In this document: positions 8,571 to 17,270 of the stretch, piece after piece
How positions within the stretch are numbered: the stretch's first letter is position 1
Layout: every line of letters starts with the position of its first letter
Assembly: GCF_000507245.1 (NCBI RefSeq)
Contig: NC_023035.1
Span: forward strand, 1,148,501 to 1,212,500
DNA from: Salinispira pacifica
GTDB lineage: Bacteria; Spirochaetota; Spirochaetia; DSM-27196; Salinispiraceae
Length of the DNA: 64,000 nucleotides
Direction of reading: 5' to 3'
Notes under the pieces: generated by a model
Told to the model about the DNA's origin: nothing
Databases searched by the model: none
Seen by the model: only the letters and a program-made list of their open reading frames with translations
Translations under genes and position numbers: made by a program

Positions 8571-9743
8571 GTGAAGGATTACACAAAAGGAGAGAAGACC
8601 AGTCTGAATTTCCACCGCGTCCTCAACAGCATATGGCTGAACGAGGGAGTCAGCAGAGTGGAACTCAGCAGGGAGTTGAACCTTGACAAGGCAACCGTCT
8701 CGGTTATTGTGAGCTCTCTGATGAACAACAACCTGGTTCTCGAGGCCGAAAAACAGAATACTTCCTCCAGACCCGGCAGACAGCCGGTGGGTCTGGAAAT
8801 CAACCGCTGTTTTGGAGCTGTTGCCGGCATAGAGCTTCACATAGACCGGATTAACTGTGTGATTTCGGATATGCACCACAACATCCTGGACAGCATCAGT
8901 CTAGAAGGCAGAGTTGACAGAAAGAACATTGATTACAAGCTGCTTAGTCTCATCGATCACATTAAAAAATTGAAGAGCCTTAACGGTATGCCCCTGCTCG
9001 GGGCCGCTGTTGCTATTCCTGGACTTGTGGATAGCGAAAACGGGATTATCTTAAAAGCACCGGCAATCGGTCTGTGGGACGAGAGCTATGATTTTTCAAA
9101 GCGTGTCGCCGCCCGGGCCGATATTCCTGTTCTTCTCATAAATGATGCCAACGCCTGCGCATCGGGAATCCTTTCATCTCATCGCCGCAATCGTTATGAC
9201 AGCTTTCTCTTTGTGTATCTCGGTTTTGATCCGGTCCAGGACAAGCTGGAGGGCGAAGTTGATCATCCGGGAATCGGACTGGGTATTGTCCTCAATGGCA
9301 AACTTCATATGGGGCCTAAGGGCAGTGCGGGCGAGTTTCAGACCATCGGTTACCGCAGCAACCGGGTGAATCAGTTTAATCTCACCCTCGATGAAATACA
9401 CAACTACCGCCATTCAGAGGAAATCCAGATCAAGGTCGCAGACGACATCGCCAGCCACCTGGGCTTTTTGGTAAATGTGCTGAATATAGAACAAATTTTC
9501 CTTGGCGGAGACCTTGCGTATTACCATCCCAGCCTGGAGGGACGATTGAAGCGTGCAATCGACGAAAGCTGGCCTTACGACAAACCTGTTCCATGCGCTG
9601 TGAACTTTTTATACGACGAACACTTCCTTCCTGCAAAGGGTGCCGCCGGCATGCTGCTGGACCGCCTGTTCTCAATACCCGACGTCCTCGATGAAAACAA
9701 CCTAGCCATACTCAAAGACGCGATCAAAACCGCCGCCGGTTGA
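8571..9743 (+). CDS. ROK-family transcriptional regulator (NagC/XylR-like)
   Basis: The 390-residue protein has an N-terminal winged helix (SRVELSRELNLDKATVSVIVSSL, about residues 27-50) and a ROK sugar-kinase-like domain containing AAVAIPGLVD, an NDANACASG motif and GIGLGIVLNG. GTG 8571 follows a GGAGGA ribosome site and is preferred over longer starts overlapping the ATPase gene. The usual ROK zinc-binding CxCGxxGC cluster is not visible, so the metal site appears lost. It is the last gene of the importer operon and probably represses that operon and the GH3 gene through the GTTTACGT sites, relieved by an intracellular sugar. Confidence 0.85.
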   Translation: MKDYTKGEKTSLNFHRVLNSIWLNEGVSRVELSRELNLDKATVSVIVSSLMNNNLVLEAEKQNTSSRPGRQPVGLEINRCFGAVAGIELHIDRINCVISDMHHNILDSISLEGRVDRKNIDYKLLSLIDHIKKLKSLNGMPLLGAAVAIPGLVDSENGIILKAPAIGLWDESYDFSKRVAARADIPVLLINDANACASGILSSHRRNRYDSFLFVYLGFDPVQDKLEGEVDHPGIGLGIVLNGKLHMGPKGSAGEFQTIGYRSNRVNQFNLTLDEIHNYRHSEEIQIKVADDIASHLGFLVNVLNIEQIFLGGDLAYYHPSLEGRLKRAIDESWPYDKPVPCAVNFLYDEHFLPAKGAAGMLLDRLFSIPDVLDENNLAILKDAIKTAAG

Positions 9744-9765
9744 CGGTAATTATCGTCAAGCTGTT
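9739..9765 (+). terminator. Weak terminator after the ROK gene
   Basis: TTGACG/CGTCAA form a six-base stem with an 8-base loop overlapping the ROK stop region, followed by GCTGTTTT. The T run is short, so termination may be partial. Confidence 0.4.
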
Positions 9766-10053
9766 TTACCAGCTATCCTTCCCATGATACAAAAGTAAAC
9801 GGGAATGATAAAATTCTCCAATTTTTTATGAAAGATTAGCCTGTCCGATTTTAGCCTGCGTTACAGGCGTGAGGACAGTTAGCGGGAAAGAACAAGGTGG
9901 TGGTATGAAAACTGAACAGCAATTAGGGCCTCCTGAAAAAACCTTAACCCTCTACATATAAATGAAATACTGCTAGGATTTGTGTATGAAGTGCACGGTT
10001 TTTGCGAAAACCAGGCAAAAACCCTTGCACCTGTTTTCTTGGCGGGAGGGATT

Positions 10054-10973
10054 ATGTATAGAACTGAGGACAAAACGCAGCTTTCATTTGAAGATTTCTA
10101 TCTCCCATTTGGAGGAAAACTGAACCCCAATAACCGCTGGGTTCAGCTTGCCGATTTAATCCCCTGGGAGGATTTGGAAGCAGAATATGCCTCACAGTTT
10201 GCTATCGAAAGCGGGCAAGGAGCTTTGGCGATCCCTTTTCGGACAGCTCTTGCAGCCCTGATTATCAAGGAAAAACTGGGCATTACTGATGAAGAAACTG
10301 TCATGCAAATCCAGGAAAACCCTTATCTGCAGTACCTGATTGGCATGCAAGGTTACCGGGATGAAGCGCCGTTTGATCCATCGATGCCTGGTCACTCGCT
10401 ACGCTCGTTGCCCGGCCGTGCATCCGGGATGACGCACTTCAGGAAGCGAATCAGCATGGACATGATCACTCACGCAAATGAATTGATTATTGCCGAAGAA
10501 CGTAAAAAAAACTGAAGATGATACGGAAGCTGAAAAAGAAGAAAATCCTGAGGTAGAAAACAGCGGAAAGCTTCTGATTGATGCCACCTGCGTACCCGGT
10601 GATATTCGATATCCCACCGATCTTTCGATTTTAAACGAGAGCCGGGAAAAACTGGAAACCATCATAGACGTTATTCACGCAGAACGGCCCAAGGGCGCGA
10701 CAAAACCCCGAACATACCGGCAGAGGGCGCGAAAGGATTTTTTGGCTGTCATCAAAAAGCGCAAAGCGAGCAAGAACAAGATTCGCAAGGCAATACGCAA
10801 GCAGCTGGGGTACATACGCCGTAATCTCCGGCATATAGAGCAATTAGCAGCAGGTGTCGGTTTGAAAAGCCTGTCACGGAAACAGTACCGGAATCTGCTG
10901 GTGATCTCAGAAGTCTTTCGCCAGCAGGCCCTGATGTATGAAAACAAAGATCATCGAATGTCAGGCCGGATCG
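10054..10973 (+). pseudogene. IS5-like transposase, frameshifted and truncated (copy A)
   Basis: The N-terminal DUF772-like domain (MYRTEDKTQL... to about 10515) ends at a TGA after a run of eight A. The rest of the protein, including the first catalytic Asp in LLIDATC, continues in another frame until the truncation near 10973. Like copy B it carries a 42-base in-frame insert (10387-10428) adding PGHSLRSLPGRASG. The second Asp and the Glu of the DDE triad are lost with the 3' end, so this copy cannot encode an active transposase. Confidence 0.88.
10387..10428 (+). repeat. 42-bp palindromic insert in transposase copy A
   Basis: These 42 bases are present in copies A and B and cleanly absent from copy C. 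They contain a CCCGG...CCGGG stem and the segment CTCGCTACGCTCG. The insert keeps the reading frame (14 residues). Confidence 0.8.
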
Positions 10974-11011
10974 GAATATGTCAACATAGATTTCGCGTTC
11001 TTTGAAATAAA

Positions 11012-12049
11012 TCAACCTACCTTTTCAGCTCTTTGTTCATTCACTCTGTCTTTATGATCGGGGTTAAGGATCACCGTGTGATTTCCTTCCCAGGTACGGG
11101 GGGATCTAGTTCCCCATCGCTCCGGATACCGAGCCCAGGCCTCTTTCATGGTCTGATTTCTTTTCTGGAACAGTATATCATCTTCACCGGCTCGCCGTTG
11201 TGCCGGCGTTACATAACCCAGTGCTGAGTGAAGATGCTGCATATTGTACCAGTGTACAAATGCGGCGAACCAGTCCCTGGCTTGATGAATGTCCTCAAAG
11301 CGGCCCGGATATTTGGTGCTGTATTTCAGTGTTTTGAAAAAGGTTTCGATGAATGGATTATCATTGCTCACTCGTGGGCGACTGTAAGAGTTTGAAACTC
11401 CCAGGGTGTATAATAGCCCCAGCAGACTCAGCCCTTTCATCGGATTTCCATTATCCGAATGTAAATGGGCACCCTTTAGATTGAGTCGCTTCGAAAGCTG
11501 CGCAAACAGATCTCGGGCAAGCTGCTCATCCTCTCGATCATGCACTTCCCATCCGACAATAGATCGGTCGAAAATATCGATGATGACGTAGGCAAACAGG
11601 AATATGCCTCGAACTGATGTGTGTAGCCACGTAATATCCCAGCTGTATACCTGATTGGGGCCTGTGGCGACTACCTGCGGCGGTTTGCTTGCCATCCGCT
11701 TCGGCCGGGTGTTGCTTCGGTGGTGTACCATATTTCGTGCTCGAAGGACACGGTACATTGTGCTCTCAGATGCCAAGTAACTGCCTTCCTGGGCGAGAAT
11801 TGCGACAATCTCATGCGGAGTTATATCTTTGAATCGCTAACTCGTACACAGGCGGAGAATCTGTTCCCGTTCATCATCGGTAAGCTTCCGCACTACATTC
11901 TTGGCAGCACCCTTGCGTTTATCTTCAGTGCCGCCGGAGCGCCAGTTTTGCAGGGTCCGGGGTGAAATGCCCACCATTTCACATGCTTTCCTTTGCCGGG
12001 CACCGGCACCCACGGCACTGTCTATGGCTGCTATGACTGATTCTTTCAT
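11012..12049 (-). pseudogene. IS3-family OrfB integrase with an in-frame amber codon
   Basis: The frame runs from MKESVIAAIDSAVG (12049) through a helix-turn-helix-like segment (RQRKACEMVGISPRTLQNW) to a TAG at 11837-11839. It continues in the same frame with RFKDITPHEIVAILAQ into a complete rve core: WDITWLH (first Asp), HSDNGNP (second Asp) and NDNPFIETFFKTLKY (Glu). Only the single TAG codon breaks the 346-codon frame, so this is a point nonsense mutation unless suppressed. Confidence 0.85.
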
Positions 12050-12060
12050 CTCCTGAGAGA

Positions 12061-12320
12061 TTAATCGTCCTCGTCGTCCTCCAAGATTTGATGGAGTTTT
12101 TTTTTCAGGGTGACTAGTGCTGCCATCTCGGCTAAAGCTTTATCTTTTCGGTTCAGCTCTTTTTCCAGTTTTTTAATGCGCTTCTTGGCATCCTTAAGGC
12201 TTTGCTTGTCTTTATTGTTTTTGTCAGCCACGGTTTCTCTGAGCTCCTGTTGCCATAATTGTAAATGCTCAGAGTGCAATCCTTTTTCCCGAATCCAGGG
12301 GCCGCGATCTTCTTAAATCT
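12061..12320 (-). pseudogene. IS3-family OrfA, N-terminus missing
   Basis: The readable frame (GPWIREKGLHSEHLQLW... ending EDDEDD) is the C-terminal half of an IS3 OrfA: a short recognition segment followed by a charged coiled coil (about residues 20-60). The frame meets a stop immediately upstream, where unrelated DNA joins, so the N-terminal helix-turn-helix is lost. Confidence 0.7.
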
Positions 12321-12728
12321 TGCGCTCCGGTATAACAACCTATCATTCGCCAGTGGCACCACCGGGACGCCCAGCATCCAGGTTATGCTGATAAACAGGG
12401 CAATATAGAAAGGCATTTCGAGAAGACGCAGAACGGTTTTTTCCTGTAGGTCAAATTTTCCATCCTGTTGTTTCCATAATGAACGGAAAACGGTGGAGAC
12501 ATAGATGATAATGGCTATGAAGGCCAAAATGACAGGCAGAATCTGATTAAACAGCCGAATCACCGGATACCGGGAGACTGAATCAATCTGGGCAAGAATA
12601 CGGGATTCGATCATCAGGGCCGCCAGAGGATCAATTGATTTTATGGCGGCGATGTTGACTCCCACCACGATAACGGGAATTGAAAGTAAGGCAAGTCTCA
12701 CCTTCATCAGTCTGCTGATTTTACTCAT
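12321..12728 (-). pseudogene. Membrane protein cut off by the IS3 remnant
   Basis: About 136 N-terminal residues remain (MSKISRLMKVRLALLSIPVI...), with membrane segments near residues 10-28, 62-82 and 105-128 and a soluble stretch between. The frame then runs into the IS3 remnant, where the protein becomes unrelated sequence. The hydrophobic N-terminus resembles membrane-anchored sensors or cyclases, but the catalytic part is gone and the family cannot be named. Confidence 0.6.
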
Positions 12729-13172
12729 GGCGTCCCCTTTTACTTCCGCCGGTTATCTTTTTGATAAAACCATCGGGGGTTTTCCTTTAAAGTGCTGTGC
12801 CGGGGAGCACGCTTCCTGCGGAAAAAGCACCTTTATCTTCTTTCTGGAGTTTCTTCGGATATCTTAATCCATAGGCAGAGACAATTCATTGATCCAGGTT
12901 AATTAAAATTGAAGAAGGCGGAGCCGATGTTGCGACTACCGATGGTGAAATCTTCGTTGGTGATGGAAATTGGCTTCGATAATAATCACCCCAGGATTCT
13001 GGCTCCGGTTCTGGCGGAGCAAATTGCTGACCTATGACCGGAAGAGGTGCTATAATGGAATCAAGCGCTGAGTCCAAAAAGGTCTACTCTTTGAATTTTG
13101 GGTTGATCCACCTTTTGGCGCTACTGGATAAGGCCTCAATTTCAATCGCGGGACGGAGGGTATTATTTTAAA
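12729..13172. other. Intergenic region upstream of the sensor kinase
   Basis: These 444 bases separate the divergent broken membrane gene and the kinase. A 63-codon frame at 12886-13077 on the minus strand has a proline/glutamate-rich segment (PPEPEPESW) but no clear ribosome site or family, so it is not called. No convincing promoter or repeat was seen. Confidence 0.4.
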
Positions 13173-14327
13173 ATGTTAAAGAGGTTGCCGAACTTCAGGG
13201 AAAACCATCGGCAGATAATCAGTTTTACCATCGTTTTTTTCATACTTTTGATTATTTTGTATCCATTAACGACCGGTATGCACAACTCCCTGGGAATTCA
13301 ACGATTCTGGAACGATAATACCGCCAAATGGCATGAATGCCTTGCCGCGTCCCTCCCGGAGGAGGATGGAGCCCTATCCCCCGTCAGTACAGCTGCTCCT
13401 CTGAAATCTATGGTAGACCGTTTGGAGGGGGAAGATTTTCAGGCTCTTATGCGGTTTTCCCCTGAACTTGCTGCATCTGTAGAGGCTTTTACCGCTCTGA
13501 TTCATAAAACGGGAACTCCTGGTACCATGGGAGAACTGTTGGAGATTGAGATTCACATCGATAAGGTCGCAGACGTCATTGAAAACCTGGCGGCACTGCA
13601 GGTTTCAGCCTTCGAGACTCTTCTTTTTACCAGTTTTATCCTCACCGCCTTCTTGGTTTTCTTCTATGGATACCAGGGAAGACAGTTGGCCGTTGCCATG
13701 GAGAAGAAGCGTCGGGCTGATGAAATGAAGCACAGGGTTACCGCTATTCATGAAACCGAGCGTAAAAAGCTGGCCCGGGACCTGCACGACGGAGTAAGTC
13801 AGAACATCGCCCTGGCTCGGATGTCCCTGGATAGGTTCCCCGAGGGGAACGCCAAGGTACAGCTGCGGCTGAGCCTGGACAAAACTTTTCAGGAACTTAG
13901 GAATATTTTATATGACTTGCGGTCCACCGAAATTAGTGAGACTTCCCTGGATGATCTCATACGGAGAGAATACAACAATTTTCAGGACCAATATGAATTG
14001 ACCCTTAAGTTAGATCTTCAACAGGATGTTTTTCCCCGTTGGAAGGAGGACCATCTTACCCAATGTATCCGCATTCTCCAGGAAGGGCTGGTAAATATTA
14101 TACGCCATTCCGGGGGAAAAAAGGGGGAGGTGTCACTCCGCTGCTCCGCCGGAAAGGTTATACTCCTCATTAAAGATGAGGGCCGGGGAATAAAAGGAGG
14201 TATACCGGGCATGGGCATCACCGGGATGAAGGAGCGTACAGCCCTTCTCGGTGGAACCATTTCCTGGAAAAGCCCCGGAGGTAAGGGTACTGAAATTCAA
14301 TTAACCATTCCGGAGGTTCTTTCATGA
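13173..14327 (+). CDS. Sensor histidine kinase, NarX/LiaS-like (HisKA_3)
   Basis: The 384-residue protein has a membrane segment at about 15-36, an extracytoplasmic region of about 110 residues, and a second membrane segment at about 148-168. A HisKA_3 dimerisation domain follows with the phosphoacceptor His in ETERKKLARDLHDG (about residue 205). The HATPase domain contains LQEGLVNIIRHSGG and DEGRGIKGG. The cytoplasmic start of the kinase directly follows the second segment, without a HAMP domain. The stop overlaps the response-regulator start by four bases. The signal sensed is unknown. Confidence 0.92.
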   Translation: MLKRLPNFRENHRQIISFTIVFFILLIILYPLTTGMHNSLGIQRFWNDNTAKWHECLAASLPEEDGALSPVSTAAPLKSMVDRLEGEDFQALMRFSPELAASVEAFTALIHKTGTPGTMGELLEIEIHIDKVADVIENLAALQVSAFETLLFTSFILTAFLVFFYGYQGRQLAVAMEKKRRADEMKHRVTAIHETERKKLARDLHDGVSQNIALARMSLDRFPEGNAKVQLRLSLDKTFQELRNILYDLRSTEISETSLDDLIRREYNNFQDQYELTLKLDLQQDVFPRWKEDHLTQCIRILQEGLVNIIRHSGGKKGEVSLRCSAGKVILLIKDEGRGIKGGIPGMGITGMKERTALLGGTISWKSPGGKGTEIQLTIPEVLS

Positions 14328-14974
14328 ATATACTTTTTGTCGATGATCACACCATCTTTCGGGAGGGCGTGGCCAGTTTTTTTACCGAGGACAAGAAGTG
14401 TAAATCTCTCTTTACCGCCGCCAATATTGATGATGCCCTGGCTATCTTAAGAAATGAGCCGGTGGATCTGTTGATAACAGATCTTAATTTCCCCGAGAGA
14501 AGCGGATTTGAATTGCTTGAAAACCTGCAAGGCGAGGCTATAGAGATTCCTGTTATAGTTCTATCAATGCTGGATGATATGGAAACGGTGAAAAAGGTTC
14601 TTAGTTTGGGGGCCCGGGGGTATATCACAAAAAGTTCCGGGTTTGAATCCCTGTCAAGGGCTATAAAGGAGGTATCTACCGGAGGATACCATTTTGACCA
14701 GCAGATTTTAAGCCTCCTGGTAAAATGTGCTGTTAAACAAGTGAAAAAAGCGGATTGTAACGGCTTTGATGAGACGGCTTTACTTGACCTCTCGGAGCGG
14801 CAGCGGGAGGTGTTTCTCCTGCTGGCGAAGGGGATCAAGATCGAAGAGATTGCCGAAAAGCTCTACATAAGCCTGAAAACCGTTGAAAACCACCGAACCC
14901 AGATATACAAAAAACTGGGAGTTAGTGACCGCTTGGAGCTTCACAGACTTGCTGAAGAATGTCAATTAATTTGA
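14324..14974 (+). CDS. Response regulator, NarL/FixJ type
   Basis: The 216-residue protein has a receiver domain with the acidic pair VDDH, the phosphoacceptor Asp in LLITDLNFPE (about residue 49) and the Lys in GYITKSSG. A LuxR-type helix-turn-helix follows (LSERQREVFLLLAKG through KTVENHRTQIYKKLGV). Four-base overlap with the kinase makes them a pair. The last 13 bases overlap the convergent membrane gene. The target genes are not evident; the downstream lipoprotein is one candidate. Confidence 0.93.
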   Translation: MNILFVDDHTIFREGVASFFTEDKKCKSLFTAANIDDALAILRNEPVDLLITDLNFPERSGFELLENLQGEAIEIPVIVLSMLDDMETVKKVLSLGARGYITKSSGFESLSRAIKEVSTGGYHFDQQILSLLVKCAVKQVKKADCNGFDETALLDLSERQREVFLLLAKGIKIEEIAEKLYISLKTVENHRTQIYKKLGVSDRLELHRLAEECQLI

Positions 14975-15648
14975 TCTAAGGGGTTATTGCCTTTTCGGGT
15001 TCCCTTGTTCAAGAGGGGGTGCTGTAAGATGGCATAACTCACCAAGGCAGAAAAGACCTTGTCCAAAATGTTTGAGATCATTCCCGCCCAGAAAAGGGCG
15101 GTGACAAAAGACCGTCCGGTCACAATAAGCCCCATCACCAGTTTGTCGATTCCGTGAACTTTTGTTACACCGCTGAAGAGATAAAAAGAGATAACCGACC
15201 CCACCACACCATTGATTAGGGCGGCGAAAAGACCCAGCCATAGAAAGCCCGTTACATTTTTTAAAAAATCCCGTTTTTTCATGAATGCGGCAATCATTAC
15301 GGTCAGGATATGACAGATTACAAAGGGAAAGAGGGTTTGACTGGTTAGGGCCAAAATTCCGTTGGTGAGCACGGCGGTTGCCAGACCCGGAAGGAGTCCG
15401 AAACTGACCGTTACCACCATAGAGAAGAGGCTGTCCATATAGAGGGGAATCCCGATCTTTCCCACCAAACTTGCCAGAAGAACATTGAGGAGGGCGGCAA
15501 TAAAAACCGCCGGTAGTATTTTCAAAGGGATAACAGACTTCACCATGCAGCGAAGTATAACCAATAATAGAACAGAAAGCCATTCTGTCTGGAGCTCATC
15601 GGGATTCCAGCGGGATTTTTTCCCAAAAGAATGAGTGGTTTCACTCAT
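14962..15648 (-). CDS. Integral membrane protein, ECF S-component-like
   Basis: The 228-residue protein has about six hydrophobic segments. The stretch GIPLYMDSLFSMVVTVSFGLLPG near residues 67-90 resembles the substrate-binding subunits of energy-coupling-factor transporters in spirochaetes and firmicutes. No ECF ATPase or T component is adjacent, so it would share an unlinked energising module. The family assignment comes from general resemblance only. The ATG at 15648 is preferred because it is the longest supported frame. Confidence 0.55.
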   Translation of the reverse strand: MSETTHSFGKKSRWNPDELQTEWLSVLLLVILRCMVKSVIPLKILPAVFIAALLNVLLASLVGKIGIPLYMDSLFSMVVTVSFGLLPGLATAVLTNGILALTSQTLFPFVICHILTVMIAAFMKKRDFLKNVTGFLWLGLFAALINGVVGSVISFYLFSGVTKVHGIDKLVMGLIVTGRSFVTALFWAGMISNILDKVFSALVSYAILQHPLLNKGTRKGNNPLDQIN

Positions 15649-15728
15649 TGCGCCAAGGGGTGGGTTGTTTCTACAATTAACTCCGAAGAGTTGTATCCAT
15701 TAACAGATTAGATTCCAAAGGAGTATGT

Positions 15729-17003
15729 ATGTTACGTAAGTTGCCAATTCTGATTCTTTTTGTTCCTCTCTTTTTTTCCTGCCGGCTGTTTGGGCCTGAT
15801 ACCTATGAACTTTCCGTGTCCGTGGAGAGTGGGTCCGTATCCCCCAGCTCATCGGTGATAAGTAGGTATATTATCGAGACAATAACCGATGATTCCTATT
15901 ATAAGGCAGACCGGCAAGATGCCACCAAAGGAGCGTTGGTAAACAGTTTTACCCCTGAAGAATTCGTTCTAAATTTGGACCTTCTTAAACTCTACACATC
16001 TTCAGAATCAGCCTCCATTACACCTCTTCGAAGTAACCCCGATGGGGCCATAATTCCTCGACATGTCAACATTAAAAAAGCGGATAGTTTTGTCCGGGAT
16101 TTTCAGGTTGCTGGCGCCGAATGGGATGGTATTTACATGCAGTTTCTCCCGGGTGTTGGTATTGAAGGAACCGGGTTGTACGAGGGCGACCGGATGAACG
16201 TGATGAGCTATATAGCCCTTGATCTAGGGCCGGATTACGACGGCATCCTTCTTCCAAATGAGATGCCGCAGGATGGATCCAATTATCAATTAAACCTGCC
16301 CGATATGAATTCTGATCTTCATTATTTTCAGTTTTCCGATGTTCAACCTTTTGATGTTGGTGACGGTTTCCTCAGCTACCTGATTATCGGCAGCGATGTT
16401 GAACAGAGTGGTATTCAAAATCCCTCCGGTGAAATGCCCCCTGCGGATCAAGGATATTGGGAGTTGCCAGGAGGATCTGGAGGAACCAGCGGCAATGCGG
16501 TCATGGTGTTCAAGCCGGGTCCCGCCTTTGATTTTAGTCAATACGCCAAACCGGAAATTGTTTTCGTTTGGGATGTAAACAATCTTGTGGAAGTTTGGGA
16601 TGCCGGCACCCCGAACAGGGCTGACGATATCGTTACTTTTAAACTTGATAACCCCTTTCCGGTAGGATTGGAACTACAGGAGAAGGATGATCCTTCGGCA
16701 GGAACTGCTGATTCTGTTCCTCCTGGATCCGTAGTCGGTGCGGCCATTTCTGGAAGGTCCACACACAACACGTTATTGTGGATTAACCCTTCAGATGATG
16801 ACTTTAAGGAAATCGTTATTGTCAGGAAAGAAGGGTCTGCTCCGGTCGATGAAAATGATGGGATGGAAGTATACAGGGGATATGAACCAAACTTTTGCGA
16901 TACCGATGTGACATCAGGCGTACACTATTTCTATAAAATCTTCGCTCTTGACTATTCTGACAATCTGTCAGTGGGGGTTGATGTCGATAGGACTGTAAAT
17001 TAA
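15729..17003 (+). CDS. Exported lipoprotein with FN3-like C-terminus
   Basis: The 424-residue protein begins with a lipoprotein signal (MLRKLPILILFVPLFFSC, Cys18 modified), and the ATG lies behind an AAAGGAGT ribosome site. The middle is rich in aspartate and aromatic residues and has no recognised domain. The last 90 residues (from about VPPGSVVGAAISGRS) have the spacing of a fibronectin type III module (LLWINPSDDDFKEIVIVRK, VHYFYKIFALDYSDN). It is followed by a strong terminator and is a single-gene unit. Function unknown; a surface or periplasmic binding role is a guess. Confidence 0.75.
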   Translation: MLRKLPILILFVPLFFSCRLFGPDTYELSVSVESGSVSPSSSVISRYIIETITDDSYYKADRQDATKGALVNSFTPEEFVLNLDLLKLYTSSESASITPLRSNPDGAIIPRHVNIKKADSFVRDFQVAGAEWDGIYMQFLPGVGIEGTGLYEGDRMNVMSYIALDLGPDYDGILLPNEMPQDGSNYQLNLPDMNSDLHYFQFSDVQPFDVGDGFLSYLIIGSDVEQSGIQNPSGEMPPADQGYWELPGGSGGTSGNAVMVFKPGPAFDFSQYAKPEIVFVWDVNNLVEVWDAGTPNRADDIVTFKLDNPFPVGLELQEKDDPSAGTADSVPPGSVVGAAISGRSTHNTLLWINPSDDDFKEIVIVRKEGSAPVDENDGMEVYRGYEPNFCDTDVTSGVHYFYKIFALDYSDNLSVGVDVDRTVN

Positions 17004-17121
17004 GGTTGCGCGCTAACTCTCTCCCAAAGGGGAGAGAAGTAAATATTTTGGTACACTGCCTTCGGCGTGGGCGGTGAATTCTATTTATAACAATTAATAA
17101 AATCATTCAACTACCGATTTT

Positions 17122-17157
17122 GGGGAGTGTCTTTTACGAAGACACTCCCCTTTATTT
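17122..17157 (+). terminator. Intrinsic terminator after the lipoprotein gene
   Basis: A perfect 12-bp stem (GGGGAGTGTCTT / AAGACACTCCCC) with a 5-base loop is followed by TTTATTTT. Confidence 0.92.
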
Positions 17158-17236
17158 TCCCTCCGGACGTCATCAGCAATAAGTGGTAGGATGGATGGGA
17201 TATTCCGTCTGTGACGAATTATAAAAGGAGCCCCGA

Positions 17237-17270
17237 ATGAAATATTTAACTTTCACCAGTATAGTGTTAT
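17237..17270 (+). pseudogene. Possible start of an exported protein gene broken by IS91 DNA
   Basis: After the terminator, AAAAGGAG and an ATG at 17237 begin a signal-peptide-like frame (MKYLTFTSIVLCV). It then merges with IS91-family transposase sequence and stops within a few codons. This looks like a host gene start left behind at the insertion point. Confidence 0.35.

Larger units (their letters stand above)
9926..10973 (+). mobile_element. IS5-like element, copy A (3' truncated)
   Basis: The left terminal repeat GGGCCTCCTGAAAAAACC and the following subterminal bases match those of the complete copies at 18009-19667 and 25932-27549. Homology stops at about 10973, inside the transposase gene, where IS3-family DNA begins. 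The right terminal repeat is missing. A TA dinucleotide precedes the left end, as in the other copies. Confidence 0.9.
10979..12320 (-). mobile_element. IS3-family element remnant
   Basis: Both IS3 modules are present on the minus strand: an N-terminally truncated OrfA and an OrfB integrase. A possible end TGTCAACATAG lies at 10979. No matching inverted repeat was found near 12320, where the element joins a broken membrane-protein gene, so its left end is probably deleted. Boundaries are approximate. Confidence 0.75.

Noticed and set aside
10490..11005. Second frame of IS5-like copy A as a separate gene
   Set aside because: It is the catalytic part of the same transposase, read after the poly-A shift and truncated by the IS3 remnant.
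12886..13077. 63-codon Pro/Glu-rich frame before the sensor kinase
   Set aside because: No family, no ribosome site and composition typical of chance frames.
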